Of a stretch of DNA of 64,000 bases, positions 7,780 through 16,525 are shown one piece after another. The stretch comes from Halovenus amylolytica (lineage in GTDB: Archaea > Halobacteriota > Halobacteria > Halobacteriales > Haloarculaceae): positions 62,001 through 126,000 of the forward strand of contig SAYS01000005.1 of assembly GCA_004015825.1 (NCBI GenBank), in the 5' to 3' direction. Both the position numbers and the translations under genes were made by a program. Within the stretch, counting starts at the first letter, position 1. Every line of letters begins with the position of its first letter. The notes under the pieces were generated by a model. That model saw only the letters and a list, made by a program, of their open reading frames with translations, ran no database searches and had not been told where the DNA came from.

Positions 7780-8862
7780 TCAGGTACTCTCGCGTCCGAA
7801 CACACTCTTTAGATCGTTCCTGAACTCGGATAGCTCGGTTACTTGCTTTTCTATATCCGACATATGCTCGCCGACGTCGTGGTCTGGCACTCGGTCGTCG
7901 AGACTCGACAGTTCTTTTTGGAGTCCATCGACGCTCTCTGTCAGCGATTCGATTTCGGAATTAATCGAGCCGAGTTCGCTCTGAATCTGGTCGTTCTCGT
8001 GACGAACTGCATCGATGGCATCATCTTGCTCGCGGAAATCAGATTCCAGCGAGGTTACCGCTTCGTCGAACGAATCCATCCGAGTTTCGAAATCATCGAT
8101 CAGTTCCTGTGCCGAGCCGTTGTCGTCGAGGAACTCCTCGAGTGCATTTTTGTAGGCTCTGAAATCGGACAGATCCGCCTGCAGCTGTCGGATCCGGGCG
8201 TCGGTGCTACTCGATTCGCCGGCCAGCTCGAGCTCTTCTCTCAGAAATGCGCGACTTTCCGCCGAACCGGCGCCCTGTTCGAACTCCCTGGCGAGTTGGT
8301 CGACCAGCGACGCTTCGTTTTGTTCCTGTCCACCAGTTTCCCCACTATCTGGCTGCTCTAGCGGTATCTCTTGCAGCGAGCTACCCTCGTCGTCGGCGTC
8401 AATTACTGTATTCAGCGAAGCAACGGACTGATCGTCGGCGCCGTTTTCCCTGCTATTGCTGGAACTTGCTGATCTCAGGAAGTCCCCCGAGAGGTCCGCG
8501 ATGGTGTCGATAGAGTTTACCTCGAATTCGTCAGGTTCTGAAACGACCGTCTCTGGGTCGTACGACTGCTCCGGGCGCAATGCGTAGGCTGTCTCGTATT
8601 CATCGGCTGGTCCGAGTGTGCATTCGAGAACGAGTTCCGTCTCCCCGAGCGTCCACTCGTCTCGCCCGTTGGCCTTTGGAAACCCGATGTGACCCGGATC
8701 GAGATCGTCGGCAATCGGTTCGACGAGCCGAACCGAAACCGGCTCCGGTCGACTCGACGAGAATTTGTATACGACCGACGGCAGGTTGTGCTCCGTCTCG
8801 TCATAGCGCTTTGTCAGCTCAATTCCGTTCTTTTCGTAGGTGGTTCGTTGATTCATTTTCAT
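7780..8862 (-). CDS. Haloarchaeal coiled-coil protein of unknown function
   Basis: A 360-residue soluble acidic protein. Residues 1-110 look like a beta-rich domain (EKNGIELTKRYDETEHNLPSV and following). Residues 110-195 are low-complexity and acidic. Residues 200-360 are a long coiled coil with heptad-like spacing in LESDFREQDDAIDAVRHEND and SLTESVDGLQKELSSLDDRV. No signal peptide or membrane segment is seen. I do not recognise a named family; similar architectures in haloarchaea appear beside chromosome-segregation or cell-shape genes, but nothing here shows that. It lies alone between an IS remnant and an AT-rich island. The alternative ATG two codons in (MNQRT) is possible. Confidence 0.8.
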   Translation of the reverse strand: MKMNQRTTYEKNGIELTKRYDETEHNLPSVVYKFSSSRPEPVSVRLVEPIADDLDPGHIGFPKANGRDEWTLGETELVLECTLGPADEYETAYALRPEQSYDPETVVSEPDEFEVNSIDTIADLSGDFLRSASSSNSRENGADDQSVASLNTVIDADDEGSSLQEIPLEQPDSGETGGQEQNEASLVDQLAREFEQGAGSAESRAFLREELELAGESSSTDARIRQLQADLSDFRAYKNALEEFLDDNGSAQELIDDFETRMDSFDEAVTSLESDFREQDDAIDAVRHENDQIQSELGSINSEIESLTESVDGLQKELSSLDDRVPDHDVGEHMSDIEKQVTELSEFRNDLKSVFGREST

Positions 8863-9289
8863 CCTCTGTCTAGTGTGTAGGTGGTGGAACTGTTCGGTCC
8901 TCCCCTGTCCGCAACGATTCGATCTGGTGTCCGTACAGATGGTATCGTATTGTTACAACTTCGTCTCGATTGACAGGAGTGGAGTGTGAGTTGTATAATA
9001 ATTAATTTGAATACTATTTTTATTGAGCTAAGTAATACTATCCTAATCATTGGTTATAAAAAGAATACTCTGTTCATAGAGTGGAATAATATAAAACGAT
9101 ATCGCAAATTTGGTTAAACAGTTTCTATGTTGTTCAAAAATATAATTACAAAACCAGCATACGTAGATCGTATTATAGTACCTACCATCAGAATAGTTAC
9201 TATAATATGGAGACAGCCACGTTGCTGTTGGAACATCCCCCGACAATCGAGAGGTTCACCGAGTTCCACTTTCACCCCGCGTGGGGAAC
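8863..9289. other. AT-rich intergenic island, no gene seen
   Basis: About 430 bases without a credible reading frame. The part from about 8985 to 9215 is far richer in A and T than the rest of the window, with several TATA-like runs (for example near 9010, 9050 and 9150). No ORB-type origin repeats or cdc6/orc1 gene are present nearby. It probably contains the promoter of the minus-strand coiled-coil gene and separates it from the rpa operon. Confidence 0.6.
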
Positions 9290-9300
9290 TTTTTATATGA
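9290..9300 (+). promoter_or_regulatory. TATA box of the rpa-rpap operon
   Basis: TTTTTATATGA is the best TATA box in this region. A start of transcription about 25 bases on would fall almost on ATG 9319, which opens a 15-codon upstream frame, and 60 bases before the rpa start codon. Confidence 0.6.
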
Positions 9301-9318
9301 CGGGGAACCAACCATCGT

Positions 9319-9366
9319 ATGTCTCCCATTGAAAACCACGTGGAGACAGTGAAAGCACATGACTGA
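9319..9366 (+). CDS. Short upstream ORF overlapping the rpa start
   Basis: ATG 9319 reads MSPIENHVETVKAHD and stops at 9364-9366, so it overlaps the rpa ATG at 9359 in another frame. Its ATG sits where a leaderless transcript from the TATA box at 9290 should begin. It could couple or limit translation of rpa. It may also be fortuitous. Confidence 0.35.
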   Translation: MSPIENHVETVKAHD

Positions 9367-10297
9367 GAGCGATTTGCGTACACAGGCGACAGAGATACAC
9401 GAACAGTTTTCCGACCAGCTAGAGGTTACAGTCGAGGAGATCGAAGAGCGACTGGAGACGCTGGTCAACGAGTACAAGGTCCCCACGAACGAGGCCAGAC
9501 GGAGCGTCATCAACACCTACCTCGACGAGGCGGGGATGGACCGGGACGATCTCGGCGGTGGCGGCGGCAACGAGCACGTCGACATCGCAGAGATCGACAG
9601 TCCCGAAGAGTGGGTCGACATCACCGCAAAGGTCGTCGATCTCTGGGACGCAACCAGCGATGCAGTCGCGCAGGTCGGACTGCTCGGTGACGAGACCGGG
9701 ACGATCAAGTTCACAAAGTGGTCGAAATCCGATCTGCCGAGTCTCGAAGAGGGGGCGGTCTACAACCTCCGCAACGTCGTCACCGACGAGTACCAGGGCC
9801 GGTTTTCGGTCAAACTCAACCGGACGACGACGATCGAAGAGCTGGACGAGGATATCGAAGTCGGCGAGGACGACGTCGAAATCGAGGGCGCACTCGTCGA
9901 TATCCAGTCTGACTCCGGACTGATCAAGCGGTGTCCAGAGGAAGACTGTACGCGCGTGCTCCAGAACGGGCGCTGTTCCGAACACGGCGAGGTCGAGGGC
10001 GAGTTCGATCTCCGGATCAAGGCCGTCGTCGACGACGGTGCAGACGTCTACGAGGTCATCTTCGACAAGGAGACGACCGAGGAGCTGACCGGAATCGACC
10101 TGGAGGAAGCCCAGGAGATGGCGATGGACGCGCTGGATACGTCCGTCGTCGCCGACGAGATGACCGACAAGATCCTCGGCCAGTACTACAGCGTGACGGG
10201 CCCGACCTTCGGGCGGTACGTGCTGGCAAACGAGGTCGAACAGCTGCGTGAACCGGCCGATCCAGAGGCAGTCCTGATCAAAGCGAGGTCGATCTAG
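9359..10297 (+). CDS. rpa3: Replication protein A, single-stranded DNA-binding (RPA3-type)
   Basis: A 312-residue RPA. Residues 1-60 are helical, residues about 75-160 form one OB fold (WVDITAKVVDLWDATS to FSVKLNRTT), and a second domain from about 170 contains a zinc finger with C192, C197, C206 and H209. The C-terminal part (220-312) is the conserved RPA3 tail. It coats single-stranded DNA in replication and repair. In Haloferax the three-OB RPA1 is longer, whereas RPA3 is about this length and is followed by its own associated protein, as here. The partner gene begins at the very next base after the stop, so the two are certainly one operon. Confidence 0.93.
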   Translation: MTESDLRTQATEIHEQFSDQLEVTVEEIEERLETLVNEYKVPTNEARRSVINTYLDEAGMDRDDLGGGGGNEHVDIAEIDSPEEWVDITAKVVDLWDATSDAVAQVGLLGDETGTIKFTKWSKSDLPSLEEGAVYNLRNVVTDEYQGRFSVKLNRTTTIEELDEDIEVGEDDVEIEGALVDIQSDSGLIKRCPEEDCTRVLQNGRCSEHGEVEGEFDLRIKAVVDDGADVYEVIFDKETTEELTGIDLEEAQEMAMDALDTSVVADEMTDKILGQYYSVTGPTFGRYVLANEVEQLREPADPEAVLIKARSI

Positions 10298-10891
10298 ATG
10301 TCGAGTGTTCCAACCCGCGAGGTCGCCAAGCGCGTCTTCGCACGCGAGTTCAACGATGCAACGTACACGTTCAAAGAGAGCGACGACGACCGGGCTCCGG
10401 TGTACGTCCTCCTGCCGACCGGCGAGAGCGCCAACCGCATCTTCGTCGTCGGCACACTCACCGAGACGCAGGATGTCGGTGAAGACTCAGAGTACTGGCA
10501 GGGCCGGATCGTCGACCCGAACGGTGATACGTACTTCACCTACGCCGGCCAGTACCAGCCGGAGGCGGCCTCGATGCTGCGGGAGCTCGAACCGCCAGCC
10601 TACGTAGCTGTCGTCGGGAAGCCACGGACTTACGAGACCGACGAAGGGGACGTGAACGTCTCCATCAGACCCGAATCGATCACCGAGGTCGGCGAGGCAG
10701 TCCGCGACCGCTGGGTCGTCGAGACCGCCGAACGGACACTCGACCGGATCCAGACCTTCGAAGAGTCCGAACACGACGAGTACGTCCAGATGGCGAGAGA
10801 CGAGTACGACCTGCCGACCGAGAACTACCGACGGGCCGCCGTCGAGGCACTCGAAAGCCTCGAAGAGGAAACGGCCGAGCCAGCGCCGTAG
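10298..10891 (+). CDS. rpap3: RPA-associated protein (COG3390 family)
   Basis: A 197-residue protein whose ATG directly follows the rpa stop codon. The opening MSSVPTREVAKRVFAREFN and the OB-like middle (DRAPVYVLLPTGESANRIFVVGTL to YVAVVGKPRTY) match the COG3390 RPA-associated proteins, which in Haloferax co-purify with and genetically depend on the neighbouring RPA. The C-terminal 60 residues are acidic and helical. The third gene of some rpa operons (a phosphoesterase) is absent; an RHH-type gene with its own promoter follows. Confidence 0.92.
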   Translation: MSSVPTREVAKRVFAREFNDATYTFKESDDDRAPVYVLLPTGESANRIFVVGTLTETQDVGEDSEYWQGRIVDPNGDTYFTYAGQYQPEAASMLRELEPPAYVAVVGKPRTYETDEGDVNVSIRPESITEVGEAVRDRWVVETAERTLDRIQTFEESEHDEYVQMARDEYDLPTENYRRAAVEALESLEEETAEPAP

Positions 10892-10962
10892 CTGCCGATA
10901 CAGGCGAACCACCATTTCTTTCAACTCATTCAGTTCAGAGATCAAATAACTGTCTGACGAAC

Positions 10963-10998
10963 ATTTTAATAGAGAGGGTGGCATAGCTTCGCATAGCT
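10963..10998 (+). promoter_or_regulatory. Promoter and putative operator of the RHH gene
   Basis: The TATA-like ATTTTAATAG at about 10963-10972 is followed by GCATAGCT at 10981-10988 and again at 10991-10998, a direct repeat with 10-bp period that ends in the start codon. The second copy forms the palindrome CATAGCTATG with the ATG. One DNA turn between copies suits a ribbon-helix-helix dimer pair, so autoregulation is plausible. Confidence 0.45.
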
Positions 10999-11436
10999 AT
11001 GGGCAACAAAAACAAGACGATCTCCTTTCGCGTGAGCCAGGAGAAATTCGAGACCCTGCGCGATATCGCGGAGGAGCGGGATATCTCGTTGTCTGCCGTT
11101 TTCCGGGATTACGTGGACATGCTCGTTGCCCACGACGGCCAGGTCGAGGTCGCGCCGGAACACGAGATCAGCGATTCGAGTACAGAGAGTTCGACGTCGA
11201 GTTTCCCGCCGAAGGTGGAGGTCCCCAAGAGTTTCGTCCGGGAGCACGAACGGCTCGAACTCGAAGCCGAACATCTGCGCGAGCAACTCGAAGAGCACAA
11301 ACGCTACGTGACGAAACTGCGCCAGGAACTCGACGAGCACGATCAGGAAGATGTCGTCCACCTCGACGAACTCGACGGCGAGAAAGAGGACGACTCACCC
11401 TATCGGATCGGCGATTTCGACGACTCGAAATTCTAA
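10999..11436 (+). CDS. Ribbon-helix-helix DNA-binding protein with C-terminal coiled coil
   Basis: A 145-residue protein. Residues 5-50 fit a ribbon-helix-helix fold: the strand KTISFRVSQ, helix EKFETLRDIAEERD and helix SLSAVFRDYVDML. Residues 55-75 are a serine-rich linker, and 80-120 form a charged coiled coil (ERLELEAEHLREQLEEHK). The same layout occurs in haloarchaeal regulators such as the longer partner of CdrS, but there is no ftsZ gene here and I would not call it CdrL. It probably represses its own promoter through the GCATAGCT repeats just upstream. It converges on the DUF5783 gene with a 4-bp gap. Confidence 0.8.
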   Translation: MGNKNKTISFRVSQEKFETLRDIAEERDISLSAVFRDYVDMLVAHDGQVEVAPEHEISDSSTESSTSSFPPKVEVPKSFVREHERLELEAEHLREQLEEHKRYVTKLRQELDEHDQEDVVHLDELDGEKEDDSPYRIGDFDDSKF

Positions 11437-11440
11437 CGCT

Positions 11441-11761
11441 CTATTCTGTTTCGAAGCCAAAGACGCGCTGGAGTTCGATCTCTACCTGTTCGACGAACGC
11501 CTGAAGTAGCTCGTCGAACTCGGCTTCTGAGACGTGGACATCGACACGCGAGTAGGGATCGTCGGGGAGTTCGACACGGAACTGGCCGTCACCCTCGTAG
11601 ATCGGTTCGCTCTCGCTCAACACCTGGTGGTCGATCGCTCTGAGGACCGTCGAATCACAGCGTCCGTGGAGATGTTCGAACGCCGCCGAGTAGGCCTCTT
11701 CGAGTTCCTCGAAGTAGTGGACGTACTTCTCTTCGAATTTTTCCTCGTCAAAGTCGGTCAT
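11441..11761 (-). CDS. DUF5783 family protein
   Basis: A 106-residue acidic protein beginning MTDFDEEKFEEKYVHYFEEL. The opening and the LSESEPIYEGDGQFRVELP core match what I remember of DUF5783, a small haloarchaeal family without known function. The C-terminal 30 residues form an amphipathic helix. It converges on the RHH gene. Confidence 0.85.
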   Translation of the reverse strand: MTDFDEEKFEEKYVHYFEELEEAYSAAFEHLHGRCDSTVLRAIDHQVLSESEPIYEGDGQFRVELPDDPYSRVDVHVSEAEFDELLQAFVEQVEIELQRVFGFETE

Positions 11762-11845
11762 ACGTACTGGATGTGCTGAAGGCGAAAAACGCTGGCTGTC
11801 TAGAAGTGAGTGTGGTTCGGTCAGTGCTTACCACCGAGATTGTAT

Positions 11846-12064
11846 ACAGCAAGAAAGCGCCCGGCCCCTTTCAGTCCTACCCGATGTAGTTTTTCAGGCC
11901 GGGCGGGACTGAAAGGGGCGCGGCTGTCGGCGAACCCCGACGACGCAAGCACGCGACCAACGGGAGCGCGCGTGGTTCGAAAGACGCTTTCGTCATCCTG
12001 AAAATCTTCGATTTTCTGAGACAGCGAGTCGCGGGAGTCGACAGCCTCGGGGCTTTCTTGCTGT
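11846..12064. repeat. 219-bp element bounded by perfect 13-bp inverted repeats, with internal hairpins
   Basis: ACAGCAAGAAAGC at 11846-11858 is exactly reverse-complemented at 12052-12064. Inside, GCCCCTTTCAGTCC at 11864-11877 pairs with 11906-11919 to give a 14-bp stem with a 28-base loop, and GAAAATC-TTC-GATTTTC near 11999-12015 makes another hairpin. No reading frame looks coding. The terminal repeats suggest a MITE; the internal stems suggest a structured transcript. No clear target duplication was found. Confidence 0.55.
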
Positions 12065-12135
12065 TTGAACTCACAATTGTAGAACATTCCCTCATAACAA
12101 ACACATCTCCCAGAATCCTCGACTCGCATAGAAAG

Positions 12136-12145
12136 CACTTTAGCC
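12136..12145 (+). promoter_or_regulatory. Probable TATA box of purL
   Basis: CACTTTAGCC lies about 27 bases before ATG 12168, consistent with a leaderless purL transcript. Confidence 0.35.
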
Positions 12146-12167
12146 GGCGTCGGGCAAGGGGTCGGTA

Positions 12168-14303
12168 ATGAGTCTGGCCGATTCGGATCACGAACTCGTC
12201 GTCGAGGAACTCGGCCGCGAGCCCTCTCCGGCTGAAGTGGCGCTTTTCGAAAATCTCTGGAGCGAACACTGCGCGTACCGCTCCTCCCGACCCCTGCTTT
12301 CCGCCTTCGAATCAGAAGGCGACCAGGTCGTCATCGGACCCGGTGACGACGCCGCTGTGGTCGCGCTCCCTGATTGCGAGAGCTACATCACACTGGGGAT
12401 TGAGAGTCACAACCACCCATCCTACGTCGACCCGTTCGACGGCGCAGCGACTGGCGTCGGCGGGATCGTCCGCGATACGCTCTCGATGGGAGCCTATCCG
12501 ATTGCACTCGCAGATTCGCTGTATTTCGGTGATTTCGAACGGGAACACTCACAGTATCTCTTCGAGGGTGTCGTCGAGGGAATCAGCCACTACGGCAACT
12601 GTATCGGCGTCCCAACGGTGACTGGCTCCGTGGCGTTTCACGACGGCTACGAGGGGAACCCGCTGGTCAACGTCGCCTGTATCGGCCTGATCGACGATCC
12701 GGATCGGCTGGTGACCGCGGAGGCCCAGCAGCCGGGCAACAAACTCGTCCTCTTTGGCAGCGCGACCGGCCGCGACGGACTCGGCGGGGCGTCCTTCGCG
12801 AGCGAGGATCTCGGTGAGGACGCCGAAGTGGAAGATCGGCCAGCGGTACAGGTCGGCGACCCCTACTCCGAGAAACTCCTCATCGAGGCCAGCGAGCAAC
12901 TGATCGACGGCGACCTCGTCGAATCGGCCCGGGATCTCGGCGCGGCCGGACTCGGCGGTGCATCCAGTGAACTGGTCGCCAAGGGCGGTCTCGGGGCGAA
13001 CATCCGCCTCGAAGACGTCCACCAGCGCGAACCGAACATGAACGCCCTGGAGATTCTCCTCTCGGAATCACAGGAACGGATGTGTTACGAGGTTCGCCCG
13101 GAGAACGTCGAGGAGGTCGAAGCAATCGCAGAGCGGTACGACCTCGGTGCGTCTGTCATCGGCGAGGTCACTGACGGAAACTACGTCTGTACGTTCGAGG
13201 GAGAGACAGTCGTCGACGTCGACGCGGAGTTCCTCGGTGAGGGTGCACCGATGAACGATCTGGCGACAGAACCACAGCCAGCAGTCGAGCAGGAGATTCC
13301 AGACGTGGCACTTTCCGAGGCGATCGAGACCGTCCTCTCCAGTCCGAACACGGCCTCGAAACGCTGGGTCTACCGCCAGTACGACCACGAAGTTCAGCTC
13401 CGGACTGCCGTCCGGCCGGGCGACGACTCGGCGCTGCTCGCAGTCCGAGAAGCCGGCGTCGGACTCGCGTTCAGTTCCGGTGCCGATCCGAACTGGACAG
13501 ACGTCGCACCCTACGAGGGTTCACGCGCAGTCGCACTCGAAAACGCGACGAACCTCGCTGCAAAGGGAGCGAGACCGCTCGCGGCTGTCGACTGTCTCAA
13601 CGGCGGCAACCCAGAGAAGCCAGACGTTTACGGCGGCTTTTCGGACGCCGTCAGTGGGCTCGCGGATATGTGTGCCACGCTCGATATCCCGGTCGTCGGT
13701 GGAAACGTCTCGCTGTACAACGACTCCCCGAGCGGGCCGATCCCACCGACACCGACGCTCGCTGTCGTTGGCACGAAAGACAGCTACGACGCACCGACGC
13801 TCTCACTCGAAGGGGAGGGTGAACTGCTGGTCATCGGCGATCTCGCACTCGCCGGCGAGACAGACCCACTGCTCGGCGGCTCGGAGTTTCTCTCCGCCTT
13901 CGACGGCAGCGATCAGTTCCCAGAACTGCCATCGGAGCCGGGCGCACTGATCGACGCTGTCGCGACCGTCGCGGATCTGGCGGGAACACTCGCGACCCAC
14001 GACGTGAGCCACGGCGGATTGGCAGTTACGCTCGCGGAGATGGTGACCGACGATGCCGGCGCAACGATCACACTCGACGGCGACGCACGGTCGCTGCTGC
14101 AGGAACAGCCCGGTCGGATCGTCGTCGAGACGACTGAGCCAGAGGCCGTGACGGAAGCGCTCGATGGCATCGCACCGGTCACAGAGATCGGCACGGCGGA
14201 CAGTTCAGGAACACTGACAATCTCCGCGGAATCCGACGCTGTAGAGCTCACTGCCGAAAAAATAGCCGAGTACCGGAACGTGATTCCGGAGACGCTGGAG
14301 TAG
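12168..14303 (+). CDS. purL: Phosphoribosylformylglycinamidine synthase subunit PurL
   Basis: A 711-residue small-type PurL. It converts formylglycinamide ribotide to the amidine with ATP, using ammonia delivered by the PurQ/PurS partners, in the fourth step of purine synthesis. The family signatures are clear: [15 protein letters not shown] near residue 30, GIESHNHPS followed by [16 protein letters not shown] near 75-100, and two repeated AIRS-type halves (the second from about 390) with GGNVSLYND and [13 protein letters not shown]. The length matches archaeal PurL. purQ and purS are not in the window, so the gene stands alone behind a repeat element. Start chosen at [11 protein letters not shown], supported by the TATA spacing. 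Confidence 0.95.
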   Translation: MSLADSDHELVVEELGREPSPAEVALFENLWSEHCAYRSSRPLLSAFESEGDQVVIGPGDDAAVVALPDCESYITLGIESHNHPSYVDPFDGAATGVGGIVRDTLSMGAYPIALADSLYFGDFEREHSQYLFEGVVEGISHYGNCIGVPTVTGSVAFHDGYEGNPLVNVACIGLIDDPDRLVTAEAQQPGNKLVLFGSATGRDGLGGASFASEDLGEDAEVEDRPAVQVGDPYSEKLLIEASEQLIDGDLVESARDLGAAGLGGASSELVAKGGLGANIRLEDVHQREPNMNALEILLSESQERMCYEVRPENVEEVEAIAERYDLGASVIGEVTDGNYVCTFEGETVVDVDAEFLGEGAPMNDLATEPQPAVEQEIPDVALSEAIETVLSSPNTASKRWVYRQYDHEVQLRTAVRPGDDSALLAVREAGVGLAFSSGADPNWTDVAPYEGSRAVALENATNLAAKGARPLAAVDCLNGGNPEKPDVYGGFSDAVSGLADMCATLDIPVVGGNVSLYNDSPSGPIPPTPTLAVVGTKDSYDAPTLSLEGEGELLVIGDLALAGETDPLLGGSEFLSAFDGSDQFPELPSEPGALIDAVATVADLAGTLATHDVSHGGLAVTLAEMVTDDAGATITLDGDARSLLQEQPGRIVVETTEPEAVTEALDGIAPVTEIGTADSSGTLTISAESDAVELTAEKIAEYRNVIPETLE

Positions 14304-14346
14304 TCGTTTTCAGGAGAGCTATCAGTCAGGACAGTTGGACCCGCGG

Positions 14347-14354
14347 ATTTATAA
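14347..14354 (+). promoter_or_regulatory. TATA box of the PH-like/coiled-coil gene
   Basis: ATTTATAA is about 28 bases before ATG 14378 but only 19 before ATG 14369, so it favours the second ATG as a leaderless start. Confidence 0.5.
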
Positions 14355-14377
14355 CCACTGGCGGGAACATGCCGAGC

Positions 14378-15382
14378 ATGGAGATACCGGATCGGATCGC
14401 ACAGCAACTAGAGGGTGAAACGATACAGTCGGCCGTCAATCTCGGCGACGAGGATCTGATCTGTTTCACCCCGACGCGGACGATACTGTACAACGGGGAA
14501 GGGCTTCTGAGCGACGAATCGACCGAGATTTTCACCCACGATGTCGAGCGACTGAACGTCTCCGAGGGGCGCCGGAAGACGAAGTTTTCACTCGAATACG
14601 TCGACTCCGTCGAGAGTTTCAGCGTGAGCAAAAAGCGCGGTGAACAGGTCCTCCAGCGGCTGCTGACCGGGATTCTGGGTACCAAAGAAGTCATTGCCGA
14701 GGAGGAGACGGTCGCTGGCGTCTTCCGGTTCAGTGAACTCACACTAGTCATCACCGACCAGCGACTCGTCAGACACATCGGCTCGTACGTCTGGGACCCC
14801 GATTTCGAGGAGTATCCGTTCTCGTCGGTCACCGGCCTGGAGTTCGAGGAAGGCAGCGTTGCGACCTCTGCGGTCATCTCTGTCGACGGACGACCAGAAC
14901 GGATCAAGGCCCCGAGTGATCAGGCCCAGACGTTCCGGCGGACACTGACGAAAGCACTCTTTGCCTACCACGAAGTGTCCTCGCTCGAAGAACTCAACGA
15001 TGCGGTCCGTGACGAATCCGAGACGGCAGAACCAGACGACGATATTGGGCTGGGGCTCGACGACAGCATTTCGCCGCTCGTGAGTAACGACGAAGACGAG
15101 GAAGAGCCCTCTCGGACAGAGTCAGAGGAATCGACAGAGACAGTCAGTGACGATAGCCCCCGGTTGATAACCAACAGTAGTGAGACAGAGACCGCTGCCG
15201 ACGAGAAAGCCGAGGACCCGACCAGAACGAACCAGCAATCGGGGATCGATCCCGAGGAGTTCGAAGCGATGCAGGAACAGGTCGCGACGTTGACCGAGGC
15301 TGTCGAGCGACAGAACGAACAGCTAGAGAGTCAGCGCGAAACTATCGAAACGCTCATCGAAGAACTTCGCAAACAGGTCTGA
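14378..15382 (+). CDS. Haloarchaeal PH-like domain protein with acidic linker and coiled coil (DUF7115-like)
   Basis: A 334-residue protein starting MEIPDRIAQQL (an ATG nine bases upstream is also in frame). Residues 1-95 and 100-205 look like two tandem bacterial PH-type domains, each with a YNGEGLL/VITDQRLV type strand pattern. Residues 210-285 are acidic, serine- and threonine-rich and probably disordered. Residues 285-334 form a coiled coil (EEFEAMQEQVATLTEAVERQ). I think it corresponds to DUF7115, whose role is unknown. The layout suggests a scaffold that binds a membrane or partner through PH-like domains and oligomerises by the tail. Confidence 0.8.
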   Translation: MEIPDRIAQQLEGETIQSAVNLGDEDLICFTPTRTILYNGEGLLSDESTEIFTHDVERLNVSEGRRKTKFSLEYVDSVESFSVSKKRGEQVLQRLLTGILGTKEVIAEEETVAGVFRFSELTLVITDQRLVRHIGSYVWDPDFEEYPFSSVTGLEFEEGSVATSAVISVDGRPERIKAPSDQAQTFRRTLTKALFAYHEVSSLEELNDAVRDESETAEPDDDIGLGLDDSISPLVSNDEDEEEPSRTESEESTETVSDDSPRLITNSSETETAADEKAEDPTRTNQQSGIDPEEFEAMQEQVATLTEAVERQNEQLESQRETIETLIEELRKQV

Positions 15383-15410
15383 TACTGGTTGTCGATTGTT
15401 GATTGCGCCC

Positions 15411-15818
15411 CTAATCATCCCGTCCGGTGACTTTTCGAATACACGACGAGCCGAAGGGACCGTGTTCTGCCGAATCGAAGACGATGAAGTGACCAGTCGA
15501 GAGCGAGGCGTTGCAGCGCCGGCAAGTAAAGTCACCCTCTCGCTTGACAACGTCAGCTTCGAGGCTGACAAACTCCCCAGAGCGGGTGTGGACGACGCCA
15601 TCCTCGCGATCGATAATCCCGCGCATATCGGCTGTATCGAGTATCTCCCGGGTGATCGCCGGATCTGTTGTTACCGTCTCGATCCGGTCGAGTGTCTCCG
15701 CGAGTGACAGCGAGTCGTCTTCGAGATGCGCGAGCAGTTCGACCCCGAGTTCGATCCGCTGTTCGACGGTGGGGTCAGCGTCGGTCGTCACACCAGACCA
15801 AACGGACTCGGACCACAA
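15411..15818 (-). CDS. DUF5830 family protein, zinc-ribbon-like
   Basis: A 135-residue protein. The first 80 residues are helical (LAETLDRIETVTTDPAITREILD). The last 40 hold CRRCNASLSTGHFIVFDSAEHGPFGSSCIRKVTGR, a one-and-a-half CxxC zinc-binding segment. Text and length agree with DUF5830 as I know it from haloarchaea. It may bind RNA or DNA, but no function is established. Confidence 0.82.
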   Translation of the reverse strand: MWSESVWSGVTTDADPTVEQRIELGVELLAHLEDDSLSLAETLDRIETVTTDPAITREILDTADMRGIIDREDGVVHTRSGEFVSLEADVVKREGDFTCRRCNASLSTGHFIVFDSAEHGPFGSSCIRKVTGRDD

Positions 15819-15851
15819 AGCGTTTGATGCCCCGAGACGGTCTACAGGATA

Positions 15852-16508
15852 ATGAGGGCCGCAACCCGACGACAGGTCATCGGTATCGGCGGCCTGCTCA
15901 CCATCGCAGGGGTTGCGGCGCTGCTGTTCTCACCGCGTGCGCTGCTCGAATCGCTGGAGGCACTCGCTGCTCGCCCGCTGCTTTTCGCTCCCGCACTCGT
16001 CGGACTCTACCTGCTGCGCCCGTTTTTGTTGTGGCCGGTCACGTCTATCGCCGTGTTGCTCGGCTACCTGTATGGCCCGGCAGCAGGACTGGGACTCGCA
16101 CTCGCCGGTGCCGCCCTGACCGCGATGCCGCCGTATCTACTCGGACGATACGTCCAGAGCGATTTCGGACTGTTCGGCTACGTCGGCTCGACAGGCGACC
16201 AGTTCTTCGACACGGTCGGGCACACCCGGGGCGTCATCGCAGCACGATTCTCCCCGATTCCTGGCGATCCGATCTCGTACACGTCGGGGCTGTCCGGCGT
16301 TCCGATCGCCCCGTTTCTCACTGGGACAGTGCTCGGCGAGGTTCCGTGGGCGTTCGTCGCTGTCATTGGGGGCGCCTCGATGCGAACGCTTCGTCTCTCG
16401 GCATTTTCGGTGACTCCCGAGTTACTCGTTGCGCTCGCTGGCCTGTCGGCGCTGATTCTCGCCGGCCCACTGTACCGTCGGGTCGCGAGTGAGTCGACCG
16501 AACTGTAG
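15852..16508 (+). CDS. VTT domain (TVP38/TMEM64, DedA-like) membrane protein
   Basis: A 218-residue membrane protein with about six hydrophobic segments. The VTT core runs from about 60 to 180, with FLLWPVTSIAVLLGYLYGPAAGLGLALAG and RFSPIPGDPISYTSGLSGVPIAPFL, which matches the G-x-L-y-G-p and F/R-x3-P-G-x2-n-Y/S-x2-G-l signatures of the family. Relatives in bacteria and eukaryotes act as lipid scramblases or proton-coupled transporters. The gene is divergent from the DUF5830 gene with only 33 bases between the starts, so the two promoters must overlap. Confidence 0.88.
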   Translation: MRAATRRQVIGIGGLLTIAGVAALLFSPRALLESLEALAARPLLFAPALVGLYLLRPFLLWPVTSIAVLLGYLYGPAAGLGLALAGAALTAMPPYLLGRYVQSDFGLFGYVGSTGDQFFDTVGHTRGVIAARFSPIPGDPISYTSGLSGVPIAPFLTGTVLGEVPWAFVAVIGGASMRTLRLSAFSVTPELLVALAGLSALILAGPLYRRVASESTEL

Positions 16509-16525
16509 CGCCCCTTCTCAAGAAA

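Noticed and set aside
8863-9358. Replication origin in the AT-rich island
   Set aside because: No ORB-like repeats and no orc1/cdc6 gene nearby.
11821-12138. 105-codon minus-strand frame in the repeat element
   Set aside because: It is generated by inverted-repeat sequence and has no homologous look, promoter or ribosome-binding site.
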